Below, piece after piece: positions 1 through 11,421 of a stretch of DNA of 64,000 bases. This DNA comes from Rhynchospora pubera (Eukaryota; Streptophyta; Magnoliopsida; Poales; Cyperaceae), in contig CM051463.1 in the NCBI GenBank assembly GCA_028095005.1, positions 1,410,295 through 1,474,294 on the forward strand, given 5' to 3'. The position numbers and the translations under genes are program-made. Every line of letters begins with the position of its first letter. The stretch's first letter is position 1. The notes beneath the pieces were generated by a model that did no database searches, was not told the origin of the DNA, and saw only the letters and a program-made list of their open reading frames with translations.

Positions 1-2480
1 GAGAGAGGGGGTTTAGTCCTTGGGTCTGTCAGGCTTCGGGTGAGAGAGAGAGAGAGGGAGAATAAAGAGAATGTGCAGGTGATTGTTCTCATCTTTTGTG
101 CTTGAGGGAGGGATGGAGATGGAGAGACATTTTAATGGAGGGACAGCGCAACAGAGAGAAGAAGAACTCCTTCAGATGAATTGGAGAAAATTTTCAATTT
201 CAACTGATAAAAAAAAAAAATTCAGTTTCAGGATTCTGTGGCAGATAAAGTACAGATCATGGTGATCAAAACAACAGAAGGGATTTAAGGTATGTGATTA
301 ATTATAGTGAAATGCACAAATATGATGCTCGAATTGCTTAAGGTGAGTCAATAGATACTGATGTTTCATGTTGATTTGAATCTGTCGAAAGAGGAAAGAC
401 ACAATGTTGCGAACTGTAGCTAAATTATGAGTGTAAGAATTGTTCTATGTTAATTAAAATTTCCGTTCTTTCATTTTGATCTTTGACTGATTCTTCAAAT
501 AAATTATCATATTTGAATATTTGATATTGGATTGACTTTTTTCTAATAACAAAAGTTTGTTTTTGCAGTTTTTTTTAATGACAGTAATTTACAAGATATT
601 TACTTACTGTTAAGTTGATCTTCATTTGTCAACGATATTATGTATTACAACATTGGAGTTGCATTGACAGTAATCAAAGTCGAGTCTTTTCTAACAGCTT
701 TGTTTTTTTTTCAAGAAACATGAGTTAGGAAATATATTAACAAAAGTATATTGGTATGGTAGTCATACCAGTTGGTGACACCATTATCTGGTATATAGAA
801 ATATTACATTATAATTATATACAGTAAATATAATTATTGCATTTGTCACAATATGCTATTTTCACTGTGTTGCAAATCAAGGCTACCTGAATGCTACTAC
901 AATTTGCCATCTAATACCAACTAAAGGTCTTTCTTTATACACATGTCCATATGCTTTCTACTTTTAATTTAATTATTGCATCATGTTTCAAACAATGTGA
1001 TTTAATGATATCTTGTAGCTGATACATTGGGAGAAGTGGAAACAAAGTTGTACATGGCACTTGAGATATTAGGGGTAAAGCATGATGCAAATAATTTACT
1101 GTTTCTATTCACCATGAAAATTATTAGGTAAAACATGATACATATAGTAATTATATTTGCAATTCAGAGGGCTCATAAAGGGATGACGAGCTGATAAAGT
1201 GCCAGCAAATTCCAAAAATTCGCTGTCAATTAGTACCATTAATTTATAAATTGATTTTTTAGGAGTTTATTGGCTTTTCTTTTATAAATTGATATATAAT
1301 ATTTTTCTCACGACATGTAAAAAGTCATACCCTCTCATAACATTGTTAAGTTGCTAACAAACAATATTTATAACAATAATGCATATCACCAAAATTCTAT
1401 TGTTCTAAACAAGCATAAAATAATTATGTTTAGTGTTTTTCATAGTCGAAATATGTGTCGTTTGGCTAGAAACATGAGGTTGGGTCAAAAGCTGAATAAA
1501 ATCAAACATAACAGATCTGTACAGCGCAACCTGATAAGAACTCGAGCATACTATTTGTATCACGTAGTAGATATTAGTGAATTTAAAAAAAAAAAGTAGC
1601 ATATATCAGTTAATGTTTTAGCTTACTGGTAAATGACCATAGCAAATATTGACCACTTTACCCTCCAAGAAAAAAACTAATTCTAAACACACATTTTTAA
1701 CCGGACCAAGGTTTACTTTTATGAGCTATCTGAATTTGAATTGCAAATGTGAATTATTGTATGTATCATGCTTTACCTAATGTTGTATGTGAAATACATA
1801 TAATAAATCTTTTGCATCATGTTTTACCAGTAAAATAGATTTTACACTGATTTAAGTAGGCGTGGCAAACAGCTTTTATAGAAACATAATATTTTTTGAG
1901 ATATTGAAGAATATATATGGAATGAGCGTCTCTTACCATTAAAAAGGAAAGTGCACTATTTCCTTATATTTTTACTTGGTAATATCTCTTTTTTTGTTGT
2001 TCCTTCACATTTCACAACATCAAAACAGGTTAGACATTTGATAAATATTATTTTTTTAAACTATAATTTATTACATATATAATTGATTACTACTTAAAAT
2101 AATGTTACAATATAGATGTAGATATGGTACGTCAGAGGAAGTGCAATCAAATGGATGGCGAGTCAACTTCTAAAATGCTTCTGCATCAAATGAACTTTGT
2201 AATTAGACTTTCTTTCATAAATTTCTATTTTTATTAATTACTCTTTTTTTCTTACTTTTGATATTATATACACTTTTCATAACAATATTAATCTTGATTA
2301 GTTTTTCTTCAAATTCTTAGTTGAAAATAACAGTAAATATCGAGTTTCTATAAATGCTTCTACGTCTCATACTAATCAAGCTAGCTCTCTTCATCTCCTG
2401 TTGAACCTAATAATATTAGTATTATTGATAAAGGTATTATACATATTTATAAAAAAAATTATTTTTGGTTACTTAAAGGA
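1..2480. other. AT-rich left flank with no supported gene
   Basis: The first 60 bases are GA-rich simple sequence. The rest is AT-rich DNA with stop codons in all frames and only short ORFs (for example 83-265 and 1351-1599) that match nothing I recognise. Since a Helitron 3' end lies at 3804 and a Helitron-type coding fragment at about 2530, much of this stretch may be the interior of a decayed Helitron, but no 5' end could be placed. Confidence 0.4.
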
Positions 2481-2529
2481 TCGAATCAATTTCATATGTT
2501 TCCATATATCTATATTTTTTTAAACTCAG

Positions 2530-2714
2530 GTGAATCAATTCGGGCACTGGACTTTGGAGATTCTAACATTGAGTGTTGTTATTGTAAAGCTCTATTCTGG
2601 TCTCTAGAAAAGTGTATCCGATTGTCCGAGAAATATAATTTAGATTATAATCTCTATTGCGTGGAGGTAGAATTGCACTTCCATTCCTTAAGATTTCTCC
2701 TGAGGCCTCATTGA
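2530..2714 (+). pseudogene. Helitron Rep/helicase N-terminal region, exon fragment
   Basis: A possible splice acceptor (aaactcag, ending 2529) precedes an open stretch encoding ALDFGDSNIECCYCKALFW, followed by a cysteine near a YNLYC motif. Plant Helitron proteins have the same arrangement near the N-terminus: LGD, a CxYC zinc-binding pair, A-x-FW, then CC-x-GKV. The fragment ends at a stop after about 60 codons. No Rep HUH motif or helicase motif was found downstream. It lies 1.1 kb upstream of a Helitron 3' end in the same orientation, which fits an internally deleted, non-autonomous element. The family call rests on the cysteine/aromatic pattern only. Confidence 0.5.
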
Positions 2715-3773
2715 GATTACTGGATATTAGAAATGGAACAGGCGATTCTCATTTTGTCTAATGCATTAATAAGATGAACAATTCTATGTTAGTGTTCTCT
2801 TCATTTTAGTGCAAAAACTGATGACAGTGTAAAGAAAGAAAGTTTAATACTAAGAATAAGAATGAAAGTAAGCAGTTAAAAATATTTATTGACATCAATA
2901 TATTTCTTTTCTTGTGGAGAATAATCGAACAGATATGACAAGGAACAGAACAATAAAAAATATGGAATGTACCATTTCCGGGTCTATTTTGAAAAAACTT
3001 TAAAAATATAATAATTCTGCATTGATATCTTCTTTCAACTATATTAATTATGTAACGTTAAACATAATTAATGTTTCATAGCATGCACTATCACTCGATT
3101 TACTAACCTAGGTTCTATAATTTATAATCTATCAATACTGATTATTGTATCAACTTATTATCTGATCACGCAGTGACAATAAGAAAACTTGAAGAGGCAT
3201 AGCCCACTAAATATGTACTTATTATGTCTTTACACCGTTACACGCTAATATTCGATCATATATAACTTATTATCATCTGATCAGGCAATACTAAATATTG
3301 TATACAAATATTAGTACATGTCATTACTAATATCGATATCTATACCGCTATTTCGATAATTAAAATTAGATTTCTATTTTTGCATTTTCTATAATTAAAA
3401 ATAGTTTTATTTTTTGTTTAAATATATTAAAAATAGTTATACCAATCATTATTCAATTTAAGAATTAAATATATTAAAAATCTAAGGTAGTTCATGCTGA
3501 ATTATATATCTAAAGATGAACATAACTAAATTATAATAACATAATAAAGATTAACTATATATCAAATTGGTACTGATCCTAATGTAAAGACAATGAAATC
3601 TGAAAATTTAATCATTTCCAAAAATTTTTGTTTTACTTTAATAGATTAAGAAATTTGAAAGAAAAAATTTACATAATTCTCAATATAAAAAAAACAAATT
3701 TGAAGACATCATTAAAAAAAGGTTAGATAATTCAAGCAAAAGATTACATTCATTAATTATAAAAAATTCGCAA

Positions 3774-3804
3774 TGGCGCGGCGAAGCCGCGCTTCGCCAC
3801 CTAG
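3774..3804 (+). mobile_element. Helitron 3' terminus (hairpin plus CTAG)
   Basis: A GC-rich hairpin (GGCGCGGCG / CGCCGCGCC-type stem, with the loop near gaagccgc) sits in very AT-rich sequence. It is followed by ACCTAG and then a T. Plant Helitrons end in a short hairpin followed by CTRR and insert between A and T. The 5' TC end was not found, so only the terminus is annotated. Confidence 0.7.
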
Positions 3805-4108
3805 TATATATTAAATCCCATGACCGCATTCCATTGGCTTTTAATGCGGGCACGACTCAGATGTTTATTTTGGTACAAATTTATTTTTGTAAGAAACATA
3901 TTTAGAACAACAAGCATAAAAGGATTCTAATAAAAGTGATCGATATACTAATATCGTTAATGACGGCATCATCTATAAAAAAATAATATTTGTTATAGAA
4001 TTAATTTTAAATGTCCCGGTTTACTTTTAAAATAGTCGGTCGTCAATTTAATTTTGAATGTATGTGAATCAGAGAAGTAAATATATACTATTATAATTAA
4101 TCGGGGTG

Positions 4109-4853
4109 ATAAGGATCATCTCCATTATCCCCACGCGTTTTCTATTTTAGACAATAATTATTCACGCGTTTTCTAAAAACAGAAATCCAATACTCATCAT
4201 TTGTTTCGCTCTCCTCTCCCGCCCTAACATATTAACTTCAACAGTTATAGATTAACTTCAACACTAACGTATTAAGTTCAACAGTTAATATATATAACTA
4301 AAATAGTTACGATATTAACTTCAACAGTTATAAATATTAACTTCAACAGTTTTATATATTAAAAGTTAATATATATATATAACTAGAATAGTTATATATA
4401 TTAGTTTCAACAGTTATGATATTAACTTCAACTGTAACGATATTAACCTCAACAGTTATATATATTAACATTTAATATATATAAATTAATAGACCAATTA
4501 TATATATTAATTTCAATAGTTATATATATCCACTTCAACAGTCATATATATTAACTTTAGCAATTACGATATTGCCTTCAACATTTAAATATATTAACTT
4601 TAACAGTTATGAAGTGTGTAGGAGGAAGAGAAGAAGGGTGGGGGGAGACAGTGTACATGGGAGGGAGGAGGGACAGCGTATGTGGGAGGGAGGAGGGGGG
4701 AGGGGGGACAGCGTACGTGGAAGGGAGGAGGGGGCAGGGGTGGGAGATAGCGTACGGAGGAGCGGGGAGGGGAGAGAGTGTACGCGTGATGAGAGAGGAG
4801 TTAGTTACGTACGCGTGAGAATGATGGAGATGATAGAATCTTAGAGATGGTCC
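4109..4853. repeat. Composite repeat island: AT minisatellite plus G-rich tract
   Basis: From about 4228 to 4612 a degenerate unit of 20-25 bp (core attaacttcaacagttat) recurs more than ten times. It abuts a strongly G-rich tract at 4610-4830 built from GGGAGGGAGGA-type runs with interspersed gtgtac/gcgtac. The outer edges read ggatcatctc (about 4109) and gatggtcc (4853), weakly inverted, so the island may be the body of a small transposon. Related gtgaggga/gagagagtgta words occur at 35.3-35.6 kb. ORFs across the G-rich tract are compositional. Confidence 0.55.
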
Positions 4854-4859
4854 AAAGCA

Positions 4860-5660
4860 ATTTCGATAATTAATTAAAAAGGCATGACCGCATTGCATTG
4901 GCTTTTAATGCGGTCGCGACTTTTAATTATAGACCAAATTAGTTTATCTCAATCATAGACCTTATTAGTTTAATTAAAAACAATTATTTTAAAATATATT
5001 AAAAAAATAGCCGTATCAAACATTATTTAATTTAAGAATTAAATATATTTTAAAATCTAAGATTGATATATTTTGAAATCTAAGATAATTCATGTGTAAT
5101 CTATAGGAAAAAAAATTATCACCTCATACGACATGCAATCTGAGTCCTCCAATTTTCGTTCATCGATTGATTTGAATATATGCTAGAAGTTTATCCTTCT
5201 TAATTAGAAGCTGTGACAGCATTGGATTTTAATTAAAAAATATTTAAAATAGTTGTACAAATCATTATTTAATTTAAAAATTAAATATATTTCAGAATGT
5301 AAGGTAGTTTAAGCCTAATCTATAGGGGAAAAAAAATTCCCTCCAACGACATGTTATTTCAGCCCTCGAATTTTCACTGATCGATTGATTTGAATTTATG
5401 CAAGAAGTTTACTCTTTTTTATAATTCTTATAATTACCCTTCTCAAAAAAAATAAAAAACTATTTTTAATTATAGAAGATACAATCACGACTTTTAATTA
5501 TAAAAAATTATTCTTTTGAAAGTTACTTTTATTTTATGACTTTATATGATAGAAATTACTAATTTTAAACTTACAAATTTTTATCTATAAAACTTGACAA
5601 ATTTGACGAAATAGATTGGATTATCAATCTAAAAAAAACTTGGTTTAACGAAGCTGCGGT
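4860..5660. other. AT-rich intergenic sequence with short dispersed repeats
   Basis: No gene is visible. The words catgaccgcatt and ggcttttaatgcgg at 4880-4920 repeat those at 3816-3855, just outside the Helitron end. Two further related segments (attatttaatttaagaattaaata...aaggtagttca/aagcctaatctatagg) recur at 5020-5110 and 5260-5330. A second possible Helitron end (gaagctgcggttgccatgtctagt) closes the stretch at about 5670. Confidence 0.35.
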
Positions 5661-5670
5661 TGCCATGTCT

Positions 5671-5995
5671 AGTGATAATTATCTATCTGTTAATTAAAAT
5701 TAACTATATGATCACAGAAAAACATATTATCTGTTATTGATCATTATCTATCTGTTAATTAAGATTAACCATATATGATCATATAAAAAAAAAGTACTTG
5801 TCGTAAACTAGTAGCTTTCTGAACATTTTTATGTACTCATCTATCTGTTATTAGGTGAACAGCTGCATGGACAGAAGAGCATGGATTTGCAGACGTCTAG
5901 AATAAGATAATTGCAGAAACTCAAAAGACCACGTTACTGTTTTTCTCTTTTTTTTAATTAGAACAATGCTGACCGCAACGAAAGATTAGCCGTCA
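5671..5995 (+). repeat. Duplicated DUF247 promoter segment without the gene
   Basis: This block is nearly the same as 13131-13440, the upstream region of DUF247 copy A. Shared landmarks in order are gataattatctatctgttaatt, gatcattatctat, gtagctttctgaacattt, cagctgcatg, cagacgtctagaataagata and gctgac...gaaagattag. Similarity stops just before the TATA box and first exon of copy A, so this is an orphan 5' flank. Its left edge coincides with a Helitron-like ctagt, so Helitron-mediated capture or an old tandem duplication are both possible. Confidence 0.75.
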
Positions 5996-6035
5996 CCAAG
6001 TTACGGGATCAATATATCCGAAATGCCTAATTTTC

Positions 6036-6126
6036 GGTATAATCTGGTGGCAAGGAAGTAGTTAGACCGGTCTCTTTTCGGAGTTCGATCCCGGTGAAAT
6101 CTGGTGAATATATATATATATATATT
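6036..6126 (+). mobile_element. Short tRNA-derived SINE with 17-bp TSD
   Basis: Perfect direct repeats CGAAATGCCTAATTTTC flank the insert at 6019-6035 and 6127-6143. The insert has an A-box-like tctggtggcaaggaag, a good B box (ggagttcgatccc) and an AT dinucleotide tail. TSDs of this length with a pol III-type head are typical of plant SINEs. A second tRNA-like scrap (gactcttttcggagttagatcc) lies at 6240-6263. Confidence 0.75.
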
Positions 6127-6467
6127 CGAAATGCCTAATTTTCATTATGATAAAATACATTTATGGATATAGTATCCGTTTGAATAAAACAAGCACCTCC
6201 AATATTAAATATACCGCGGTGGAAGTTGATCGAACACCTAGACTCTTTTCGGAGTTAGATCCTGCATTAATTTCTTTGACTTTCTTCGTATGTTACGGGA
6301 TTTGACATCATCTTTTATGAACCAAGAAGCCGGTGTCGACAAATACGTATGTATGTCGATTGCTTCAAGCACCCGGATGACTACCTCCCTCTCTGTTCTG
6401 GATATAAATACGAAGGATTTCCAGTAGAGATGACAGTTATAGTAAGGAATATATATATATAACATAT

Positions 6468-6811
6468 GGTGCATACTAATGTATTAGAGTTTCGGTGCAT
6501 ACTTATCCGAACTCTTCAATCTGCTTCAAATTGACCGATCCAAACCGTCCAATATGATCTCCCTATTATAATCTCCTTGCCGTTGAAATTTTAGAATATC
6601 GCTTATCTAATTTTTTCTAAACTGATAAAAAATGCAGTTTTCAAAAATTCGAAAAAAAAATACTTTAAAATTTCCTAAAAATATATAAATTTTGGTCAGC
6701 AAGGAGATTTCACTAGAAAGATCATATTGAATGGTTTGGATCGGTCATTTTGAAACGGATCGAAAAGTTCAGATCAGTTTGCACCGAAGCTCCCATACAT
6801 TAGTATGCACC
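6468..6811. mobile_element. MITE, GGTGCATACTAATGTAT terminal inverted repeats
   Basis: The left end (GGTGCATACTAATGTAT, then gagtttcggtgca) and the right end (tgcaccgaagctcc, then ATACATTAGTATGCACC) are inverted over about 33 bp. The interior (gatccaaaccgtccaatatgatctcc and its inverted partner at 6713-6757) is closely related to the interior of the MITE at 59175-59537, so the two belong to one group with diverged ends. No convincing TSD was found here. Confidence 0.7.
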
Positions 6812-6819
6812 CTAGATTT

Positions 6820-7260
6820 CTCTCTCTCTATATATATGAACTTATGGAGCAATCTGAATTAGACATAGTCGGTTTAGATTTCAATCCCAACGATTCTATT
6901 GGCCCAGCCAGTGACCCGCTATGTCATCCAATAATAGTCTGCTTGCCCAGCAAGTTGTCCACTTAAAACGACTCCACACACTTTTACTAACAACTTAAAA
7001 AAGATTTTTGAAGATCCTCATATATATTTCCGTCCAAACCACAAAATTGGTAATGATGCGAAGTTCTCTCTACTTGTTTGAGGGTTGAGTGGAGTGAAGG
7101 ATGATTCTCGTACTGACTTGCAAAGATAGTTGAATGCCTCCTAGCCCTAGGTGATAAACTTTTTATAGTACGTGGAACAAAAGATATGGCAGGCGTGAGA
7201 AAGGTGTAGTGTTGTACTGTTGTCTTAGTATCTAAAACACAAAGACAACATATGTTGGTA
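6820..7260. other. Intergenic, nothing recognised
   Basis: Mixed-composition sequence with no open frame of note, no terminal repeats and no RNA gene that I can identify. Confidence 0.4.
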
Positions 7261-7282
7261 AGGTTCTATCCCCTCTTCTCAA

Positions 7283-7495
7283 GGGCTTCATTTGGATGAG
7301 GTGTGAGAAAAAGAGAATAAAAAAATATTTCCCCTCTTCTCAAGGGCTTCATTTGGATGAGGTGTGAGAAAAAAAGAATAAAAAAATAAATTTATTATAA
7401 ACAATCCAAACTCTTCACGAAGTTACACACTTCCCAATACTTCTTCTCACTTCTTTCCTTATTCCTCTTATTTCCACACCATCCAAACGGAGCCA
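7283..7495. mobile_element. Tourist-like MITE with an internal tandem duplication at one end
   Basis: The right end (ccatccaaacggagcc) is the inverse of the left end (gggcttcatttggatg). The GTTTGGAT core matches the well-formed Tourist-type element at 58465-58621. A segment of about 62 bp (ccctcttctcaagggcttca...gaataaaaaaat) is present twice in tandem at about 7270-7393, duplicating the left terminus with its flank. Confidence 0.6.
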
Positions 7496-7499
7496 AAAT

Positions 7500-8560
7500 T
7501 GTCCAAGGTTGGAAGTTTATTTTGTAGGAGGTGCCAAGCAAAAGTTATCATTTTTGTGGGTGCTTTGAGATTTAAAATTAATCGAAGGGGTGATAGACGA
7601 CTAGGATGTTCCTTAAGAAAGTGTAGATTCAGGCCGATTTGAGGAATTAGTTTGAAAGATTCTAGACTGGAGTGTCCTTTTAACCCTATTGAATACTAGA
7701 GTAGAGCAATTTTGTTTGTGGTTTAAGAGTTGCCGTAGGTCAGGTAATTTTATTGAGAGGACAACATAAAAAGAGAAGGGTCAAGCAAACTTGACGTACG
7801 TTAGAACTCAAACTTTCTAAACTTCATCAATCAAACACAAATCAAAGGAAGAAGTGTGAGGTTGAATTCTTTTCGTAAGAGCCTTTGAAAGAATTTTTTG
7901 AATGATATTGATGATACTTAATTATTATTTTATTGTAACGATTGATAATAGCTAGGAAATTATTGTGTAACACTCGTTAAATTAACCAGTCAAAAATTTT
8001 TACCAAATTTTACCGCTGATCAATCCCTTCGACCAAAAGGAAAAAAAAAATGGCTATCTTGGGAAGCATTCCTATCCTCAGTCCTCACCCGCCTTTACTC
8101 AATTGGAACCATGGGTGGAGCTACGATTTTAGTAAGGGGGTAAAATTATTGTTAGGCTAAAATATTGATACACTAATTTAATTAATCTTTCCTTATTATT
8201 TAAAAAAAATGTTATGGGCAAATAATTACTGTTGGAGGACGACAACGGCGACCGAACTGTCGGACTTTTGAGTATTAATTTTCCCCAAAAAAAAAGAAAA
8301 TCAAAGCCCCGAAATCGACTTTTGATTTATCACCTTTGGTTTTATTGGACGACTGCTGGACTGATCACAGCCCGTAGGCACCCACCCCAATTAATTCCAA
8401 ACCCAGATCTTTCCGTGGGAAGACAAATGTCTCTGCCAACTGGGCTTCGGGTAGCGATTAAAAAAAGAAAAAAGACTTCTAGTCTGCTAGCGTGGTCCCG
8501 ACGAAGGATGACGAAACTCTTGTCGTCATGGGCTGAAAACAAGGCTGCAACCAACGCCAT
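7500..8560. other. Intergenic region without a convincing gene
   Basis: The only long frame (8232-8687, 151 codons) starts in unique sequence and runs into the MITE at 8564. It shows no recognisable domain, and I regard it as non-coding. The rest is AT-rich with no terminal repeats noted. Confidence 0.4.
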
Positions 8561-8563
8561 TTC

Positions 8564-8760
8564 TGACTTCGCATCCTCTGGATGTTCATCTATGGATGAT
8601 TTTCAATCTCAGCCGTCTGATTTAATCTCAATGACTATAGATGTCCCGTACATAATATCAAGATTGATAGGTCCGAAAAAAATCTAACCGTTAAGATTAA
8701 ATCGGACGGCTCGGATAAAAAAACGTCCACTGAATTAAACCATCCAGAAGATACTCTTCC
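8564..8760. mobile_element. MULE-type MITE (copy 1 of the family that interrupts the DUF247 gene)
   Basis: About 197 bp whose interior is nearly identical to 28660-28862: it shares atcctctggatg, gattttcaatctcagccgtc, gataggtccgaaaa, taaccgtt...attaaatcggacggctcgga, cgtccactg and ccatccaga. The flanks CGCCATTTC (8555-8563) and CGCCATTAA (8761-8769) agree at 7 of 9 positions, consistent with an aged 9-bp TSD of the Mutator superfamily. Confidence 0.8.
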
Positions 8761-8769
8761 CGCCATTAA

Positions 8770-9457
8770 TTTGTAGGTGTAGAGTGAAATTATTGAAGTA
8801 TGATGTATCCTAGTCATTTTTTATGACAAATTAATTACTTCCTATAATATTTCAAAATACGTTGCTAAGCAAAACCACGTGGGGTTGTAAACAAATTTAA
8901 TATCAGTACATTTTTGTTAATGCAGCCGGGTTTGACTACTAATAATTCGGCCTTGTACAAATTTTGCATTTTACCTTCTTGGAAGCACAAAAGAATTCCT
9001 AGAAAAACGTATTAATTATTTGGAGAAATTTAAAATATAATATAAAAGACACCCTGCAATTATCATTCGAACAAATAAAATAACCTAAGAAAATTATAAG
9101 AACAAGCAAATTATGCAGACAAAGTGTAATTATCATTTACAGTTCAAACTAAACTCATTCCTATATATTGTTTTCCATTAATAATTATGTTGAATTTGCC
9201 CATACGTCAATATATATTAACACTAAATATGACAGAATATATATAGAAATATTAAGGTATATGATCGGTGACCATACTATCTGGTAAGCATCATGAATGT
9301 CGAATTTGTAATTATGAAATAAAAAAAAACACGGTCCAATCACACATAATATATTTATATATAATCATAATTTTTCTATTTTAATTAATAAGCAGTAAAT
9401 TAATTATTAATTTTTCACGTATAATGTGATGTACAAAATAGCTGACAATTTATTATT
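8770..9457. other. AT-rich intergenic sequence
   Basis: No gene, terminal repeat or RNA feature is visible; composition is strongly AT. Confidence 0.4.
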
Positions 9458-9470
9458 GACACGTTCTATG

Positions 9471-9607
9471 GTTTTTTTTTTGAAGAAAGAGGGAGGTTTT
9501 TGTAATCCAACTTTTTTTCGAAATTAAAGATGTATGCAGGGTTTGAACTCTTGACCTTTTAGAGACCAGTTTAATGCTCTTACCACTGAGCCACTAGACC
9601 ACATACT
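9471..9607 (-). mobile_element. tRNA-derived SINE, minus strand
   Basis: Read on the minus strand, the head has an A box (tggctcagtggtaagagc) and a B box (gtcaagagttcaaaccc), and the element ends in a homopolymer (T run at 9472-9481 on the plus strand). Flanking 13-bp direct repeats GACACGTTCTATG (9458-9470) and GGCACGTTATATG (9608-9620) match at 11 of 13 positions, as expected of an ageing retroposition TSD. Confidence 0.8.
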
Positions 9608-9711
9608 GGCACGTTATATGTTGAATTAAAGATGACAATTAATCACCCGAACAGTGCATTTCTTGGTTTAATTCTGCTTATTGGTATTTTGTTTTAAAAA
9701 TAAAAGAAGAT

Positions 9712-9856
9712 GTGAGAATCATCTCTTGGTTTAGTGGCAAAAAACAATACGGCTCAAGTGAGAGATCGCAGGTTTAAAACTCGACTGGAGAGTCTTTATA
9801 GACATTTAATTTAAAAATAAGTTACAAAGTTTGCCCCAGTTTATCATAAAAAAAAT
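9712..9856 (+). mobile_element. tRNA-derived SINE, plus strand
   Basis: The head contains tggtttagtggcaa (A box) and a degenerate B box (gcaggtttaaaactcg). The tail ends gtttgccccagtttatc and then A-rich sequence. Perfect 16-bp TSDs AAAAATAAAAGAAGAT lie at 9696-9711 and 9857-9872. It is a different family from the SINE 100 bp upstream, in opposite orientation. Confidence 0.75.
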
Positions 9857-10322
9857 AAAAATAAAAGAAGATATAGTAATTAACCTAATCGAATGAAATG
9901 AACCAGTCGACCCTGCCTCCGTCAGTCCGTTTAAAAAACCGAAATGGTCATCGAACTAGTGAAGCTGTTGGATGGGTTTTAGTGTCTTAGTATAGGAAAT
10001 GGAAATTGGCTTATGTAACCATAAAAATATAGTTTGGTTGTATAAATGTTATTATTTTGATCTGTAATTGTCCGCCATTTATGTCACGGTATAAAAGGTC
10101 TAATATTGAAAAATTTGACGAACAATGGATTACCGATTAAGATGTTTTTATTTAATAAAATTAAAACACTTGAGCAAAATAAAATCCGTATCAACAAGAT
10201 GTATTTATATCTGTTTTCATATTCGACGATACCCCGAACCATATATCATATATGTATTCGTGCGTACTGAACATCCGAACTATGTCCAAAAATATTCTTA
10301 TCCGAATATGACAAAAAAAAAA

Positions 10323-10753
10323 GAGCAAAGTTCTGGTGCCACACTTTTTTTTTTGTGCCACAAATGCCACACTTTTTTTATTTTAAATGTAAAAAATTTA
10401 AAATATTATCGTCTGATCCAAACCGTTGATCTTCTTCATTTTTAACGACGGATGTGTTGTCCTAAAATTTCATAATTTTTAAAGTTTATTTAATACTTGA
10501 TCAAGAGGTTGAAAAATAGACATATTAGAATGAATCTATTTTAGTTATTTTGATCCGTTCATTTTTTACCTTTTGATCAAGCATCAAATAAATTTCAAAA
10601 ATTATAAATTTTTTTACAATGCATCCGTCATTAAAATGAAGAAGATCAACAATTTGAATCGGACGATTATATTTTAAATTTTTGACATTTAAAATAAAAA
10701 AGAAAAGTGCAACATTTGTGGTACCAAAAAAATGTGATACCGGAATCTTGCTC
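10323..10753. mobile_element. Foldback MITE, almost fully palindromic
   Basis: The left arm (gagcaaagttctggtgcc...) and right arm (...cggaatcttgctc) are inverted copies of about 200 bp each with a tiny spacer near 10530-10540. Shared inner words include gttgatcttcttcattt, acgacggatg and cttgatcaa. GACAAAAA follows the right end at 10754 and precedes the left end within an A run, a likely TSD remnant. A read-through transcript would form a long hairpin. ORFs on it (10125-10445, 10525-10758, 10667-10894) are by-products of the palindrome. Confidence 0.8.
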
Positions 10754-10759
10754 GACAAA

Positions 10760-11413
10760 AATTATGGATGGAGATTTGGTATGGCCACCACTATGTGATT
10801 CATTACAATACAATATGTTTTTTATTGATAAATTTTCATGAGGAAAAATCGTGAGAGTGAAACTTCCCCCCCACATTAGAGACGTTTCAACCATTTCAAC
10901 CTCTAATAAAAGAAACTAAGTGTGAACAGATATTACAAAAATAGTTAAGCACCATATAGATTCCTTGACTCATTTGTCATATGTGTGACATATGTGTTAC
11001 CATGCATTTTTAGGTAAAGTTTCAATGCGCTTGTAGAATAAATGCAATGCTACGTACAATATTCATTAAGTTGCAACTAATTAGAAGAAAGAATGAAAAA
11101 TACCAATTTATGAAGGGGGCGGGGGGCTGTTGTTACGTTAATTTAATCTGTTGTTAGATCGATACCCGCTTTGAATATGTTTGTTTGGCTTGTGTAATAA
11201 TGCTTAATTCTCTCTACATATAATTTCAAACTCTCAGTACGCTTAATTAGTTTATGATAGAATTCAAATATTATACTCATTATAATATTTCTGAAATTGT
11301 CCAAATAATCACGTAATTCAGGTAAAATTAATAAATTATAATAAGAACTCACCGTTTAATAGAGAAAGACATGTCATAAGGCGGAATATATGAATTTTCT
11401 TCAATTTTCCTTA
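10760..11413. other. Intergenic, no gene seen
   Basis: Short frames only. There is a small G-run (gggggcggggggc) near 11117. Nothing else recognised. Confidence 0.4.
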
Positions 11414-11421
11414 GTTGGAGT

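Noticed and set aside
1018..1075. Exon-like segment (TLGEVETKLYMALEILG) after a ttgtag acceptor
   Set aside because: It briefly suggested a captured gene fragment, but it is too short, the family was not recognised and neighbouring exons are missing.
4572..4898. Overlapping ORFs on both strands (69-106 codons)
   Set aside because: They fall in the G-rich simple-sequence island; Gly/Arg or Pro/Leu composition reflects the repeat.
8232..8687. 151-codon ORF with a basic interior
   Set aside because: Its 3' third is MITE sequence, it has no recognisable domain and no supporting splice or promoter signals.
9541..9600. Possible tRNA gene (B box plus A box)
   Set aside because: The boxes belong to a SINE head flanked by a homopolymer tail and 13-bp TSDs; no full cloverleaf is present.
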